Source: Beijerinckia sp. 28-YEA-48 (GTDB lineage: Bacteria > Pseudomonadota > Alphaproteobacteria > Rhizobiales > Beijerinckiaceae). From it: 64,000 bases of DNA. Position 1 is the stretch's first letter. Every line of letters begins with the position of its first letter. The translations under genes and the position numbers were made by a program. Shown piece by piece: positions 57,194-64,000 of this stretch. The stretch lies in the NCBI RefSeq assembly GCF_900104955.1, contig NZ_FNSI01000001.1, positions 3,816,001 through 3,880,000 of the forward strand, read 5' to 3'. A model generated the notes under the pieces. The model ran no database searches. It saw only the letters and a program-made list of their open reading frames with translations, and was not told the DNA's origin.

Positions 57194-58519
57194 ATGGCCA
57201 CCGCGACAAGCTCCGACACGATCCTGGCGCGGTTTCTCGATCTGCATCCGCGCAAGATCGATTTGTCGCTGGGCCGGTTGGAAGCGCTGCTGGCCAAGCT
57301 CGATCACCCCGAGACCAAACTGCCGCCGGTGATCCATGTCGCCGGCACCAATGGCAAGGGATCGACCGTCGCCTTCATGCGCGCCATGCTGGAGGCCGCT
57401 GGACAAACTGTCCACGTCTACACCTCGCCGCATCTGGTCAATTTTCATGAGCGCATCCGCCTTGGCGCGCCCGGCGGTGGCAAGCTCGTCGATGAAGACA
57501 CCCTGATCGCGGCGCTTGAAGCCTGCGAGCGCGCCAACGATGGCGCGGCGATCACCGTGTTTGAGATGATCACCGCGACGGCGCTGCTCCTGTACTCGCA
57601 ACATCACGCCGATGTGCTGCTGCTCGAAGTGGGCCTGGGCGGCCGCTATGACGCCACCAATGTCATTGGCCGACCGGCCGTCAGCGTCATCACGCCGGTT
57701 TCGGTCGATCACGTGGAGTTTCTGGGCAGCGCCATCGAAGGCATCGCGCTGGAGAAAGCCGGCATTCTCAAACGTGGCGTGCCCGGCGTCATCGGCTGGC
57801 AGGACATGGTGGTGCGCGACGTCATCGAGCGCGAAGCGGCCAGGGTCGGCGCGCCGCTCATTATCGCTGGTCAGGATTTCAATTGCTACGAAGAGCGGGG
57901 ACGCTTGGTCTATGAGGACACGATCGGCCTCATCGATCTGCCCTTGCCGCGCCTGCCCGGCCATCACCAGTTGGAAAACGCCGCCACCGCCATCGCGGCG
58001 CTGCGGCAGTTCCTGCCCAATCTGCCGGCCCAGAGCTTTGAAGCCGGCGTGCGCACCACCGTCTGGCCGGCCCGGCTGCAACGACTACGCAATGGCCCGC
58101 TCGCCGAGCTGCTGCCTGATGGCAGCGAGCTGTGGCTCGATGGCGGCCACAATGTCGCCGGCGGACGGGTTCTGGCGGAAGCCATGGCCGATTTCGAGGA
58201 ACAGTCGCCTCGGCCGCTGATCCTCATTTGCGGCACGCTAACAACCAAGGACACCGCCGGCTTCCTGGCCAATTTCCGCGACCTTGCCCGCGAAGTGATC
58301 GCCGTGCCGATCGGTGGCGAGCATCAGGCGCGCAGCGCCGCCGATGTGGCCGCCGCCGCGCAGTCTGTGGGCCTGGCTGCCTCGCTGGCCGAGAATTTCG
58401 AGGCGGCGCTACGGACCATCGCCACCCGGTCCTGGCCGGTGGCGCCGCGCGTGCTGATCGCCGGCTCGCTCTATCTGGCCGGCGAAGTGCTGAAAGCCAA
58501 TCACACGCCGCCCGAATAA
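57194..58519 (+). CDS. folC: Bifunctional dihydrofolate synthase / folylpolyglutamate synthase FolC
   Basis: Mur-ligase-fold enzyme adding glutamate to dihydropteroate and to folates. 441 residues. P-loop GTNGKGST (51-58), SPHLVNFHERIR (folate/omega-loop block), EVGLGGRYDATNV (second ATP/metal block), and the C-terminal glutamate-ligase domain with DGGHNVAGG. Begins 6 bp after accD, so cotranscription is near certain. Confidence 0.96.
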   Translation: MATATSSDTILARFLDLHPRKIDLSLGRLEALLAKLDHPETKLPPVIHVAGTNGKGSTVAFMRAMLEAAGQTVHVYTSPHLVNFHERIRLGAPGGGKLVDEDTLIAALEACERANDGAAITVFEMITATALLLYSQHHADVLLLEVGLGGRYDATNVIGRPAVSVITPVSVDHVEFLGSAIEGIALEKAGILKRGVPGVIGWQDMVVRDVIEREAARVGAPLIIAGQDFNCYEERGRLVYEDTIGLIDLPLPRLPGHHQLENAATAIAALRQFLPNLPAQSFEAGVRTTVWPARLQRLRNGPLAELLPDGSELWLDGGHNVAGGRVLAEAMADFEEQSPRPLILICGTLTTKDTAGFLANFRDLAREVIAVPIGGEHQARSAADVAAAAQSVGLAASLAENFEAALRTIATRSWPVAPRVLIAGSLYLAGEVLKANHTPPE

Positions 58520-58531
58520 GGGGACGGGCTG

Positions 58532-58771
58532 ATGTCAGGGCGGATCGACAAGTCCTGGGTGGTGTTCGAAAGCCTCGAAAACGAGGTCCATGACCGCTGC
58601 GTCGATCTGTTCCAGCGCCCGGACGGCAGCTTCGGTTTTGAAGAATTTCGCCGCGATGCGGAGGATGCAGGCGCCTGGACGCCGGTCGGCTTCTACGCGG
58701 GTCTGGTTTTTCCCTCGAAAGAGGCCGCTTTGGCCGAGGCAACCAAGGCCGTGGCCTGGCTGACCGCTTAG
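58532..58771 (+). CDS. Small acidic conserved protein after folC, unknown function
   Basis: 79 residues. ATG 58532 follows folC by 12 bp (GGGGACGG upstream), so it is in the accD-folC transcript. No signal peptide or membrane span; aromatic and acidic, with WVVFESLENEVHDRCVDLF and FEEFRRDAEDAG segments, compatible with a small alpha/beta fold. I do not recognise a family. The aligned start, Shine-Dalgarno and operon position make it a real gene. Confidence 0.7.
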   Translation: MSGRIDKSWVVFESLENEVHDRCVDLFQRPDGSFGFEEFRRDAEDAGAWTPVGFYAGLVFPSKEAALAEATKAVAWLTA

Positions 58772-58859
58772 CGCCGTCCACAGGCCGGCCCACGGTCATT
58801 TCCCGGCTGGAGCCGGCAGTGTAGATAGGCGGTGAAATCCGTCTCTCCTGGAGCCCCGC

Positions 58860-59435
58860 ATGTCTTCCAAGGTCACCGCCGCCAGCCGGTCCCGGCTTGC
58901 CGATATCATCCATGCCCGCTCCTTCGGGCGCGGCAAGATCAAGCTCGCCTCCGGCAAGGAAAGCGATTTCTACTTCGACATGAAGCCGACCATGCTCGAT
59001 CCGGAAGGCGCCAGCCTGATCGCCCGTCACCTGTTTGACGCCATCACTGACGCCGGCGCCGATTATGTCGGCGGCCTGGAAATGGGCGCGGTGCCGATCA
59101 CTGGTGGCGTCTGCCAGCACTCTTTCGAGGAAGGCAAGCCGATCCGTGGCTTCTTCGTGCGCAAGCAGGCCAAGGACCATGGCGCCAAGAAGGTCATCGA
59201 GGGATTGACGAAAACCGAAAGCCTCGCCGGCAAGAAGCTGATCATCGTCGAGGATGTCACGACGACGGGCGAGTCCGCCTATAAGGCGATCGAAGCCTGC
59301 CGCGAGACCGGCGCCGAAGTGGTGCTCGTCATTTCCATCGTCGATCGCGAAGACGGTGCAAAAGAATTCTTTGCCAGCAAGAACGTGCCGTTCAAATCGC
59401 TTTACCAGGCGTCGGAATTCCTCGCCCGCCCCTGA
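58860..59435 (+). CDS. pyrE: Orotate phosphoribosyltransferase PyrE
   Basis: Converts orotate and PRPP to OMP in pyrimidine synthesis. 191 residues, within the range of short bacterial and archaeal PyrE. The PRPP-binding loop is [13 protein letters not shown] (127-139), the catalytic flexible loop is [11 protein letters not shown] (101-111), and [15 protein letters not shown] is the dimer/phosphate region. ATG 58860; the upstream Shine-Dalgarno is only fair (CTGGAG). 88 bp after the 79-residue gene, possibly with its own promoter. Followed by two hairpins, the second a clear terminator. Confidence 0.94.
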   Translation: MSSKVTAASRSRLADIIHARSFGRGKIKLASGKESDFYFDMKPTMLDPEGASLIARHLFDAITDAGADYVGGLEMGAVPITGGVCQHSFEEGKPIRGFFVRKQAKDHGAKKVIEGLTKTESLAGKKLIIVEDVTTTGESAYKAIEACRETGAEVVLVISIVDREDGAKEFFASKNVPFKSLYQASEFLARP

Positions 59436-59445
59436 AAATAGAAAA

Positions 59446-59467
59446 CGGCGCGCCCCGAGGCGCGCCG
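59446..59467. other. GC hairpin after pyrE
   Basis: A 9-bp stem CGGCGCGCC/GGCGCGCCG (59446-59454 with 59459-59467, loop CCGA) without a U-run, 10 bp after the pyrE stop. It precedes a proper terminator and may slow RNA polymerase or stabilise the 3' end. Confidence 0.65.
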
Positions 59468-59484
59468 CTTGAATTTAGATCCTG

Positions 59485-59509
59485 ACGCCGGCTCGCGCCG
59501 GCGTTTTTA
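59485..59509. terminator. Intrinsic terminator between convergent pyrE and trxA
   Basis: Stem CGCCGGC/GCCGGCG (59486-59492 with 59497-59503, loop TCGC) followed by TTTTTAT on the plus strand. It ends one base before the trxA stop codon, so trxA transcripts must end at or beyond the same structure. Confidence 0.85.
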
Positions 59510-59833
59510 TTAGGCGATGGTCTCTTCGATCCACTTGACCAGCGCGCCCTTCGGCGAAGCGCCGACCTTTTGCGACGCCAGCTTGCCGTCCTTGAACAGC
59601 ATCAGGGTCGGGATCGAGCGGATGCCCATCTTACCGGGAACGCCGGGGTTCTCGTCGACGTTCATCTTGACGATCTTGACCTTGCCAGCCATCTCGCCGG
59701 CGATCTCTTCGAGCGACGGGCCAATCATTTTACAAGGGCCGCACCATTCGGCCCAGAAATCGACGACAACCGGTTCGCTCGACTTCAAAACGTCGCTTTC
59801 AAACGTGGCATCGGTGACTTTTTCGGTAGCCAT
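59510..59833 (-). CDS. trxA: Thioredoxin TrxA
   Basis: General protein disulfide reductant. 107 residues with the canonical active site WCGPC (C31, C34 in [11 protein letters not shown]), the buried Asp (D25) and the cis-Pro loop [11 protein letters not shown] Shine-Dalgarno (AAGGAT in minus sense) precedes ATG 59833. It lies 101 bp downstream of addA on the same strand, the usual alphaproteobacterial neighbourhood. Confidence 0.97.
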   Translation of the reverse strand: MATEKVTDATFESDVLKSSEPVVVDFWAEWCGPCKMIGPSLEEIAGEMAGKVKIVKMNVDENPGVPGKMGIRSIPTLMLFKDGKLASQKVGASPKGALVKWIEETIA

Positions 59834-59934
59834 CTCAAAATCCTTAACTTGGCCGGGATCGAATCCCGCATTCGACGTGGAAAGTATGAACCGCGCCGGG
59901 TCCGGTCAAGGACTAGACCCTATCACGATTGCGC

Positions 59935-62900
59935 TTACCGGATAATCGTGGCTTCCAGGGCCAAAACCAGCCGTTCCGCCGGAATTTCGACCGCCTGGGC
60001 GCTGGCCGTCCAGACGATGAACGGGCGGATGGTTTTGCCGGGATAAAGCGGAGCGATCGCAGCGGCATAGAGCGCCATCTGAGTGACATAGGCTGGCGGC
60101 AGATCGGCCAGCGCCTTGGGCATACCTGTCTTGAAATCAGCGATGAGCACGTCGGCATCCAGCACCGCCAGCCGGTCGATCCGCCCGGCAATATCGAGCG
60201 GCGCTGCCGACGGCCGCCGCACCTTGCCGGCGATGGTGACTTCGGCACGGGACTGGGGACCAAACAGGGCCGCGAGCGCCGGATTATCGATGAGCGCCAA
60301 AGCCTGGCTGGCGAGCCGCTCCTGCTCGTCTGGCACCAAGGCGCGGCCCCTGGCGGCCAGAAACCGGCGGGCGGCGGCAGCGCGCAGGGATGGGGCGAGA
60401 TCGGGCAGATATTGCAGGAGACCATGCATCAACGTGCCGACGACCAGCGCGACGGCGCTGCTGTTGTCACGCACCGAGGGCTCGAGCTGATCGGCGGCGG
60501 CGAGCGCCCGCGACGGGCTAATCGGGGGTAGCGGCGCTCGCTCCTGCGGCGCGGCCTGGCGCAGCCAATCCGGTTCCGCCCGATCGCGCGACAGGCTGGC
60601 CTCCGGCAAGCGGCCGCCCGTGGCGGTGCTGCCGGCGCGCAAAACCTGTTCGCCGTCGTTCCAGGGCGCCGGCACCGAATCCATGCCCGCTTCCAGCGCC
60701 CGGCGCGCGACCTGATACCAGCAGTCGTCGTTGAGCTTCTGCAGGCCGCGATAGCCGCAGATGTAGAGCCGCTCCTCGGCCCGCGTCATCGCGACATAGA
60801 GCAGGCGCAGATATTCGTTCTGCTGCTCCAGCCGCGACTGGCCCTTGGCCGCTTCGACCGCCGGCGGATCCTCGTCGCGGTTGCGGCGCCAGACCGGCAG
60901 CGCCAGATCGTCCTCGCCGGCGATGAAAACAATGTCGGGATCGAAGTAGGAGCCCGGCGCGCCGGTCGTATCAGGCAGAAAGACGATCTTGCCTTCAAGG
61001 CCCTTCGCCGCATGGACGGTCATGACGCGCACGACTTCGCCGGCCGCTTCCAGATCGCGCTTCACCGTCGCTTCGGTGGCAGCGAACGTGTGCAGGAAGG
61101 CCGAGAGCGACGGCGGTTGCGATTTCTCATGCGCCAGGGCGCGGTTGAGGAATTCGTCGATGGCATCATTGGCCTCGCCGCCGAGGCGCAACAAGAGATC
61201 GCGCCGGCCGCCATCGGCGCCAAGCAGATGGGCATAAAAGCCAAACGGCGTCATTTCGGCGGCGAGCGCAATCCAGCGCGCGAGACGGGCCGCGACCTGG
61301 CGATGTTTGGGATCTGGCGAAGCCTGCAAGGCCTCGTAAAGACTGCCCGCGCGCTGCGGCGCGAATTGCAGGAGATCGTCGTCGTCGAGGCCGCCGAGCG
61401 GCGATGTCAGCACGCAGGCAAGCGACAGGTCGTCCTGCGGCAGAAGCGCGAAGCGGCCGACCGCCATCAGATCCATGACGGCGATGTGATCGGTGAGCTT
61501 CAGCACGTCGGCACCGGCAACCGGAACGCCGGCGGCCTTCAGCGAGCGGATCATCGCATCGAAGAAATTGTTGCGGCGGCGGACAAGAATGATGATGTCG
61601 CCAGCATTGACCTGGCGCGGTGCGCCACTGCCATCATGAACGAATTCGCCGCTGCCCGGCCTGATCCAATCGCGGATCAAATTAGCGATGCGCTGCGCCA
61701 GCCGCACTTCCGGCGCATCCTCGCGCACCGCATCGACCGGCAGCAACCAGGAGGTCGGCGCTTCAACCTCCACTGGCTCGATCACATCCCAGATTTCAAC
61801 CAGGCCTGGCAGTTGCGCCTTATAGGCCTCGTGGCGCAGCCAGCCATCGTCACCCGAGACGACGCTGCGATAGGCATCACTCGCCATGAAAGTGCGATCG
61901 ACCTGCTCGAGCACCAAGCTTGCCGAACGATAGGACACGGTGAGCGGCACGGGCCGCAACTCGCCGGGGCCGGCGCGATCCTCGAAATGCCGGCGCATGC
62001 CGGCGAACAATTCGGGACGCGCGCCCTGGAACGAGAAGATCGATTGCTTCTCGTCACCGACGACAAACAGCGTGCGCAGACGCGGCGCGCCGCCACCGGA
62101 ACCAGCGAAGAATTCCTCCGTCAGGCGCTGCAGGATGTGCCACTGTTCGGGCGAGGTGTCCTGCGCCTCATCGACCAGAACATGATCGATGCCGTTGTCG
62201 AGCTTGTAGAGCACCCAGGCGGCGCTGGAGCGATCGAGCAACATCATCGTGCGTTCGATCAGATCGGCGAAATCGAGCTTGCCATGCGCCGTCTTGAGAT
62301 GACGGTAGCGCAAAAGAATAGCGTTGAGCAGCTCGAGCAGCGCTGCGGAACGTTCGACGCAACGCGCCGCCTTGTGTTTTTCCAGCAGGGGCGGCAGGCG
62401 CTCGAGTTCGTCGACGATCGTCGGATCGAGACGGGCTTGAGCGGCTTTGGTGGCGAAGGTCTTGCGCGGTTCGCCCTTGTCCGTGAGAACGGTGGCGCGC
62501 AGAATTTCAACAGAGGAGACGGCCAGGAAGGCGCGGATGCGACCCGCCTGCTTTTGATCGCTGGCGCTCGAGGCTTCGAGAATTTCCGCCGCCGTCGCCC
62601 AGTCCTTTTTCGAAGGCCCGCCTTCGGTGATCTCGGCGTCCAGCGCTTCGATCGTCTCACTCGGCCTCAAGCCCAGTTCCTGCGCCAGACGCGCGCGATA
62701 GCCGCCCTCCTGCAGACGGCCGAGCACCGCCTCGATCGCCGCATGTTTGGCGAGGCCGCCTTTGAGCAACTGATCGAACTTTGCTTCGCTCGTCAGTCCG
62801 GTGATCAGATGCAACGCCCGGCCAGCGACGCTATCAGGCGCATCGATCGCCAGAGCCAGCACATCCTCGCGGGCGCGCTGCAACAGCTCTTCCTGGGCAT

Positions 62901-63351
62901 CCGTCTCGATCACCGAAAAGCCAGCCGCGATATTCGCCTCGAACGGGAACATGTGCAGCAGCCGTTCACAGAAGGCGTGAATGGTCTGCACTTTGAGTCC
63001 GCCCGGCGTCTCGATCGTGCGGGCAAACAGCGTGCGGGCAAAGGCGAGATCATGGCCGGTGCGGCCAGTCATGTCGGACAACGCCTGCTGAAGCGTCTCG
63101 TCGTCAAAGGACGTCCAGCCAGACAGAATGTCGAAGACGCGCCGCGCCATATTGGCGGCGGCGGCCTTCGTGAAGGTCAGGCAGAGAATCTTGCCAGGCT
63201 CGACGTTGTTGAGCAGCAGCCGGATGACCCGATGCGCCAGAACATGCGTCTTGCCCGAGCCGGCATTGGCCGACACCCAGACGGAGACCGAGGGGTCGGA
63301 CGCAGCTGCCTGGCTCAGTGAGGAGCGGCTCGAGGAACGCCCGGCGCTCAT
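59935..63351 (-). CDS. addA: Double-strand break repair helicase-nuclease AddA
   Basis: Helicase and nuclease subunit of AddAB, which resects double-strand breaks and loads RecA. 1138 residues from ATG 63351 (MSAGRSSS), whose ATGA overlaps the addB stop; the frame extends 12 codons further back into addB. UvrD/Rep motifs: Walker A NAGSGKT (29-35), LVDEAQDTSPEQWHIL (Walker B) and VMTVHAAKGLEGKIV (motif V). The C-terminal PD-(D/E)xK nuclease shows GRIDRLAVLDADVLIADFKTG. Long antisense shadow frames cover it. Confidence 0.96.
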   Translation of the reverse strand: MSAGRSSSRSSLSQAAASDPSVSVWVSANAGSGKTHVLAHRVIRLLLNNVEPGKILCLTFTKAAAANMARRVFDILSGWTSFDDETLQQALSDMTGRTGHDLAFARTLFARTIETPGGLKVQTIHAFCERLLHMFPFEANIAAGFSVIETDAQEELLQRAREDVLALAIDAPDSVAGRALHLITGLTSEAKFDQLLKGGLAKHAAIEAVLGRLQEGGYRARLAQELGLRPSETIEALDAEITEGGPSKKDWATAAEILEASSASDQKQAGRIRAFLAVSSVEILRATVLTDKGEPRKTFATKAAQARLDPTIVDELERLPPLLEKHKAARCVERSAALLELLNAILLRYRHLKTAHGKLDFADLIERTMMLLDRSSAAWVLYKLDNGIDHVLVDEAQDTSPEQWHILQRLTEEFFAGSGGGAPRLRTLFVVGDEKQSIFSFQGARPELFAGMRRHFEDRAGPGELRPVPLTVSYRSASLVLEQVDRTFMASDAYRSVVSGDDGWLRHEAYKAQLPGLVEIWDVIEPVEVEAPTSWLLPVDAVREDAPEVRLAQRIANLIRDWIRPGSGEFVHDGSGAPRQVNAGDIIILVRRRNNFFDAMIRSLKAAGVPVAGADVLKLTDHIAVMDLMAVGRFALLPQDDLSLACVLTSPLGGLDDDDLLQFAPQRAGSLYEALQASPDPKHRQVAARLARWIALAAEMTPFGFYAHLLGADGGRRDLLLRLGGEANDAIDEFLNRALAHEKSQPPSLSAFLHTFAATEATVKRDLEAAGEVVRVMTVHAAKGLEGKIVFLPDTTGAPGSYFDPDIVFIAGEDDLALPVWRRNRDEDPPAVEAAKGQSRLEQQNEYLRLLYVAMTRAEERLYICGYRGLQKLNDDCWYQVARRALEAGMDSVPAPWNDGEQVLRAGSTATGGRLPEASLSRDRAEPDWLRQAAPQERAPLPPISPSRALAAADQLEPSVRDNSSAVALVVGTLMHGLLQYLPDLAPSLRAAAARRFLAARGRALVPDEQERLASQALALIDNPALAALFGPQSRAEVTIAGKVRRPSAAPLDIAGRIDRLAVLDADVLIADFKTGMPKALADLPPAYVTQMALYAAAIAPLYPGKTIRPFIVWTASAQAVEIPAERLVLALEATIIR

Positions 63352-64000
63352 GAGCCGATCTCCTCGGGCCCGCTGCCAAACGACCATTCGCGCACCCGCG
63401 CCAGATGATCATAGGTGCCGAAACGCAGCCGATATTGCGGGAAGGGACGCGAGCGATAACCGGTCGATGGCTTGCGGAAATCGCCCAGCATCACCACCAG
63501 ATTGGCATGATGTTCGCCGATCAGCTCGGGCAGCGGCTTGCCCTTTCTGTCCGAACCGACCTCGCGAATCTCATTGGCCTTGGCGCCCTGAAATTTGACG
63601 TAAGCCGCGCCACTGACCTGCGATCCAGCGGGGGCTTCGACAAAGCCGCCGCGTTGGAGCATCGCTGCTTCCAAGGTCACCTGCACGGAGAAACCGGCTT
63701 CAATCAATCTGTGGCTCGGCAAGACCCCGGTCTTGAAATCGATGATGCGGAAATCCATGCCGCGCCCTTCGATGCGGTCGGCCTCCGCCGTCAGATTGAA
63801 CATCGAACCATCGGCCAGCGGGATGGCAAGCCGGCCGCGCTCCTCGACCAAAAGTCGCGTCACCTCGGCGCGTTCATCCAGATCCCAAGCCAGGAAGGCG
63901 CGCAACTGCGCTTCGATCCGTGGCCAGGAAAAGGCGACGAAACTGGCATCGCCGAGCAACGGCTCGAATTCCGCTTTGGCAATCGTCATCAGCCGCTCAA
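63348..64000 (-). CDS. addB: Double-strand break repair protein AddB, C-terminal part (cut by window)
   Basis: The frame runs open to base 64000, so only the last 217 or so residues are present. They hold the C-terminal nuclease domain: FNLTAEADRIEG followed by FRIIDFKTGVLPS (the D-x-K of PD-(D/E)xK), and GFSVQVTLEAAMLQRGGF. AddB's second nuclease cuts the opposite strand to AddA. ATGA overlap with addA shows coupling. An internal Met at 63989 is not the true start. Confidence 0.93.
   Translation of the reverse strand, partial: ERLMTIAKAEFEPLLGDASFVAFSWPRIEAQLRAFLAWDLDERAEVTRLLVEERGRLAIPLADGSMFNLTAEADRIEGRGMDFRIIDFKTGVLPSHRLIEAGFSVQVTLEAAMLQRGGFVEAPAGSQVSGAAYVKFQGAKANEIREVGSDRKGKPLPELIGEHHANLVVMLGDFRKPSTGYRSRPFPQYRLRFGTYDHLARVREWSFGSGPEEIGS

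Noticed and set aside
61012-63321. 769-codon plus-strand open frame
   Set aside because: Complete antisense shadow of addA; low-complexity composition, no Shine-Dalgarno and no family resemblance.

Overview
The window is GC-rich, densely coded chromosomal DNA of an alphaproteobacterium, most likely of the order Hyphomicrobiales (Rhizobiales). The evidence is the lptB-rpoN-hpf-ptsN block, an alphaproteobacterial AddAB pair, a TIGR02186/TSUP gene pair, a very large PodJ-like scaffold, several tripartite tricarboxylate transporter (TTT) systems with orphan periplasmic binding proteins, and intergenic palindromes of types common in Rhizobiales genomes. Genus cannot be decided from the sequence alone. 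I saw no rRNA, tRNA, insertion sequence, prophage or CRISPR array. The first gene (lptB) and the last (addB) are cut by the window edges.

Layout. 1-3.9 kb: lptB (3' part), rpoN, hpf with a strongly structured leader, and ptsN, closed by a clear terminator. 3.9-9.2 kb: a TSUP permease and glucokinase on the minus strand, divergent from a marR-emrA-emrB efflux operon. 9.4-14.4 kb: a dienelactone hydrolase, a complete TTT system (tctB, tctA, tctC) and an intradiol (hydroxyquinol-type) dioxygenase, which look like uptake and ring cleavage of an aromatic acid. 14.5-23 kb: a possible 28-residue membrane peptide, a second TTT system on the minus strand, a flavin monooxygenase, an orphan ABC binding protein, a Tat-exported amidohydrolase-2 protein and a stand-alone MetE-like methyltransferase. 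23-27.6 kb: small membrane and secreted proteins, a LuxR-type response regulator divergent from an SSS-like symporter, and an AT-richer orphan gene.

27.6-35.2 kb: the ligase-associated DNA-repair module. ATP-dependent ligase and beta-CASP exonuclease lie on the minus strand, Lhr-type helicase and PdeM phosphoesterase on the plus strand. A TPR-methyltransferase sits 6 bp in front of the helicase. 35.3-41.8 kb: TIGR02186 protein, second TSUP permease, and the 1527-residue PodJ-like protein. 42-48.7 kb: another TctC-type binding protein divergent from an acyl-CoA dehydrogenase, thiolase and FadB/FadJ beta-oxidation set whose promoter region carries two perfect dyads.

48.7-64 kb: trpF, trpB, trpA, accD and folC, the usual alphaproteobacterial order, but trpB and trpA are separated by about 4.7 kb holding REP-like palindromes, a LysE exporter and a three-gene molybdenum hydroxylase (form II CoxL type). 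Then a 79-residue protein, pyrE, and convergent trxA, addA and addB. Strongest leads: the structured hpf leader, the methyltransferase embedded in the ligase-associated repair module, the hydroxylase insertion in the trp block, the response regulator/symporter pair without a kinase, and two REP-like repeat families that share an identical 17-bp edge.
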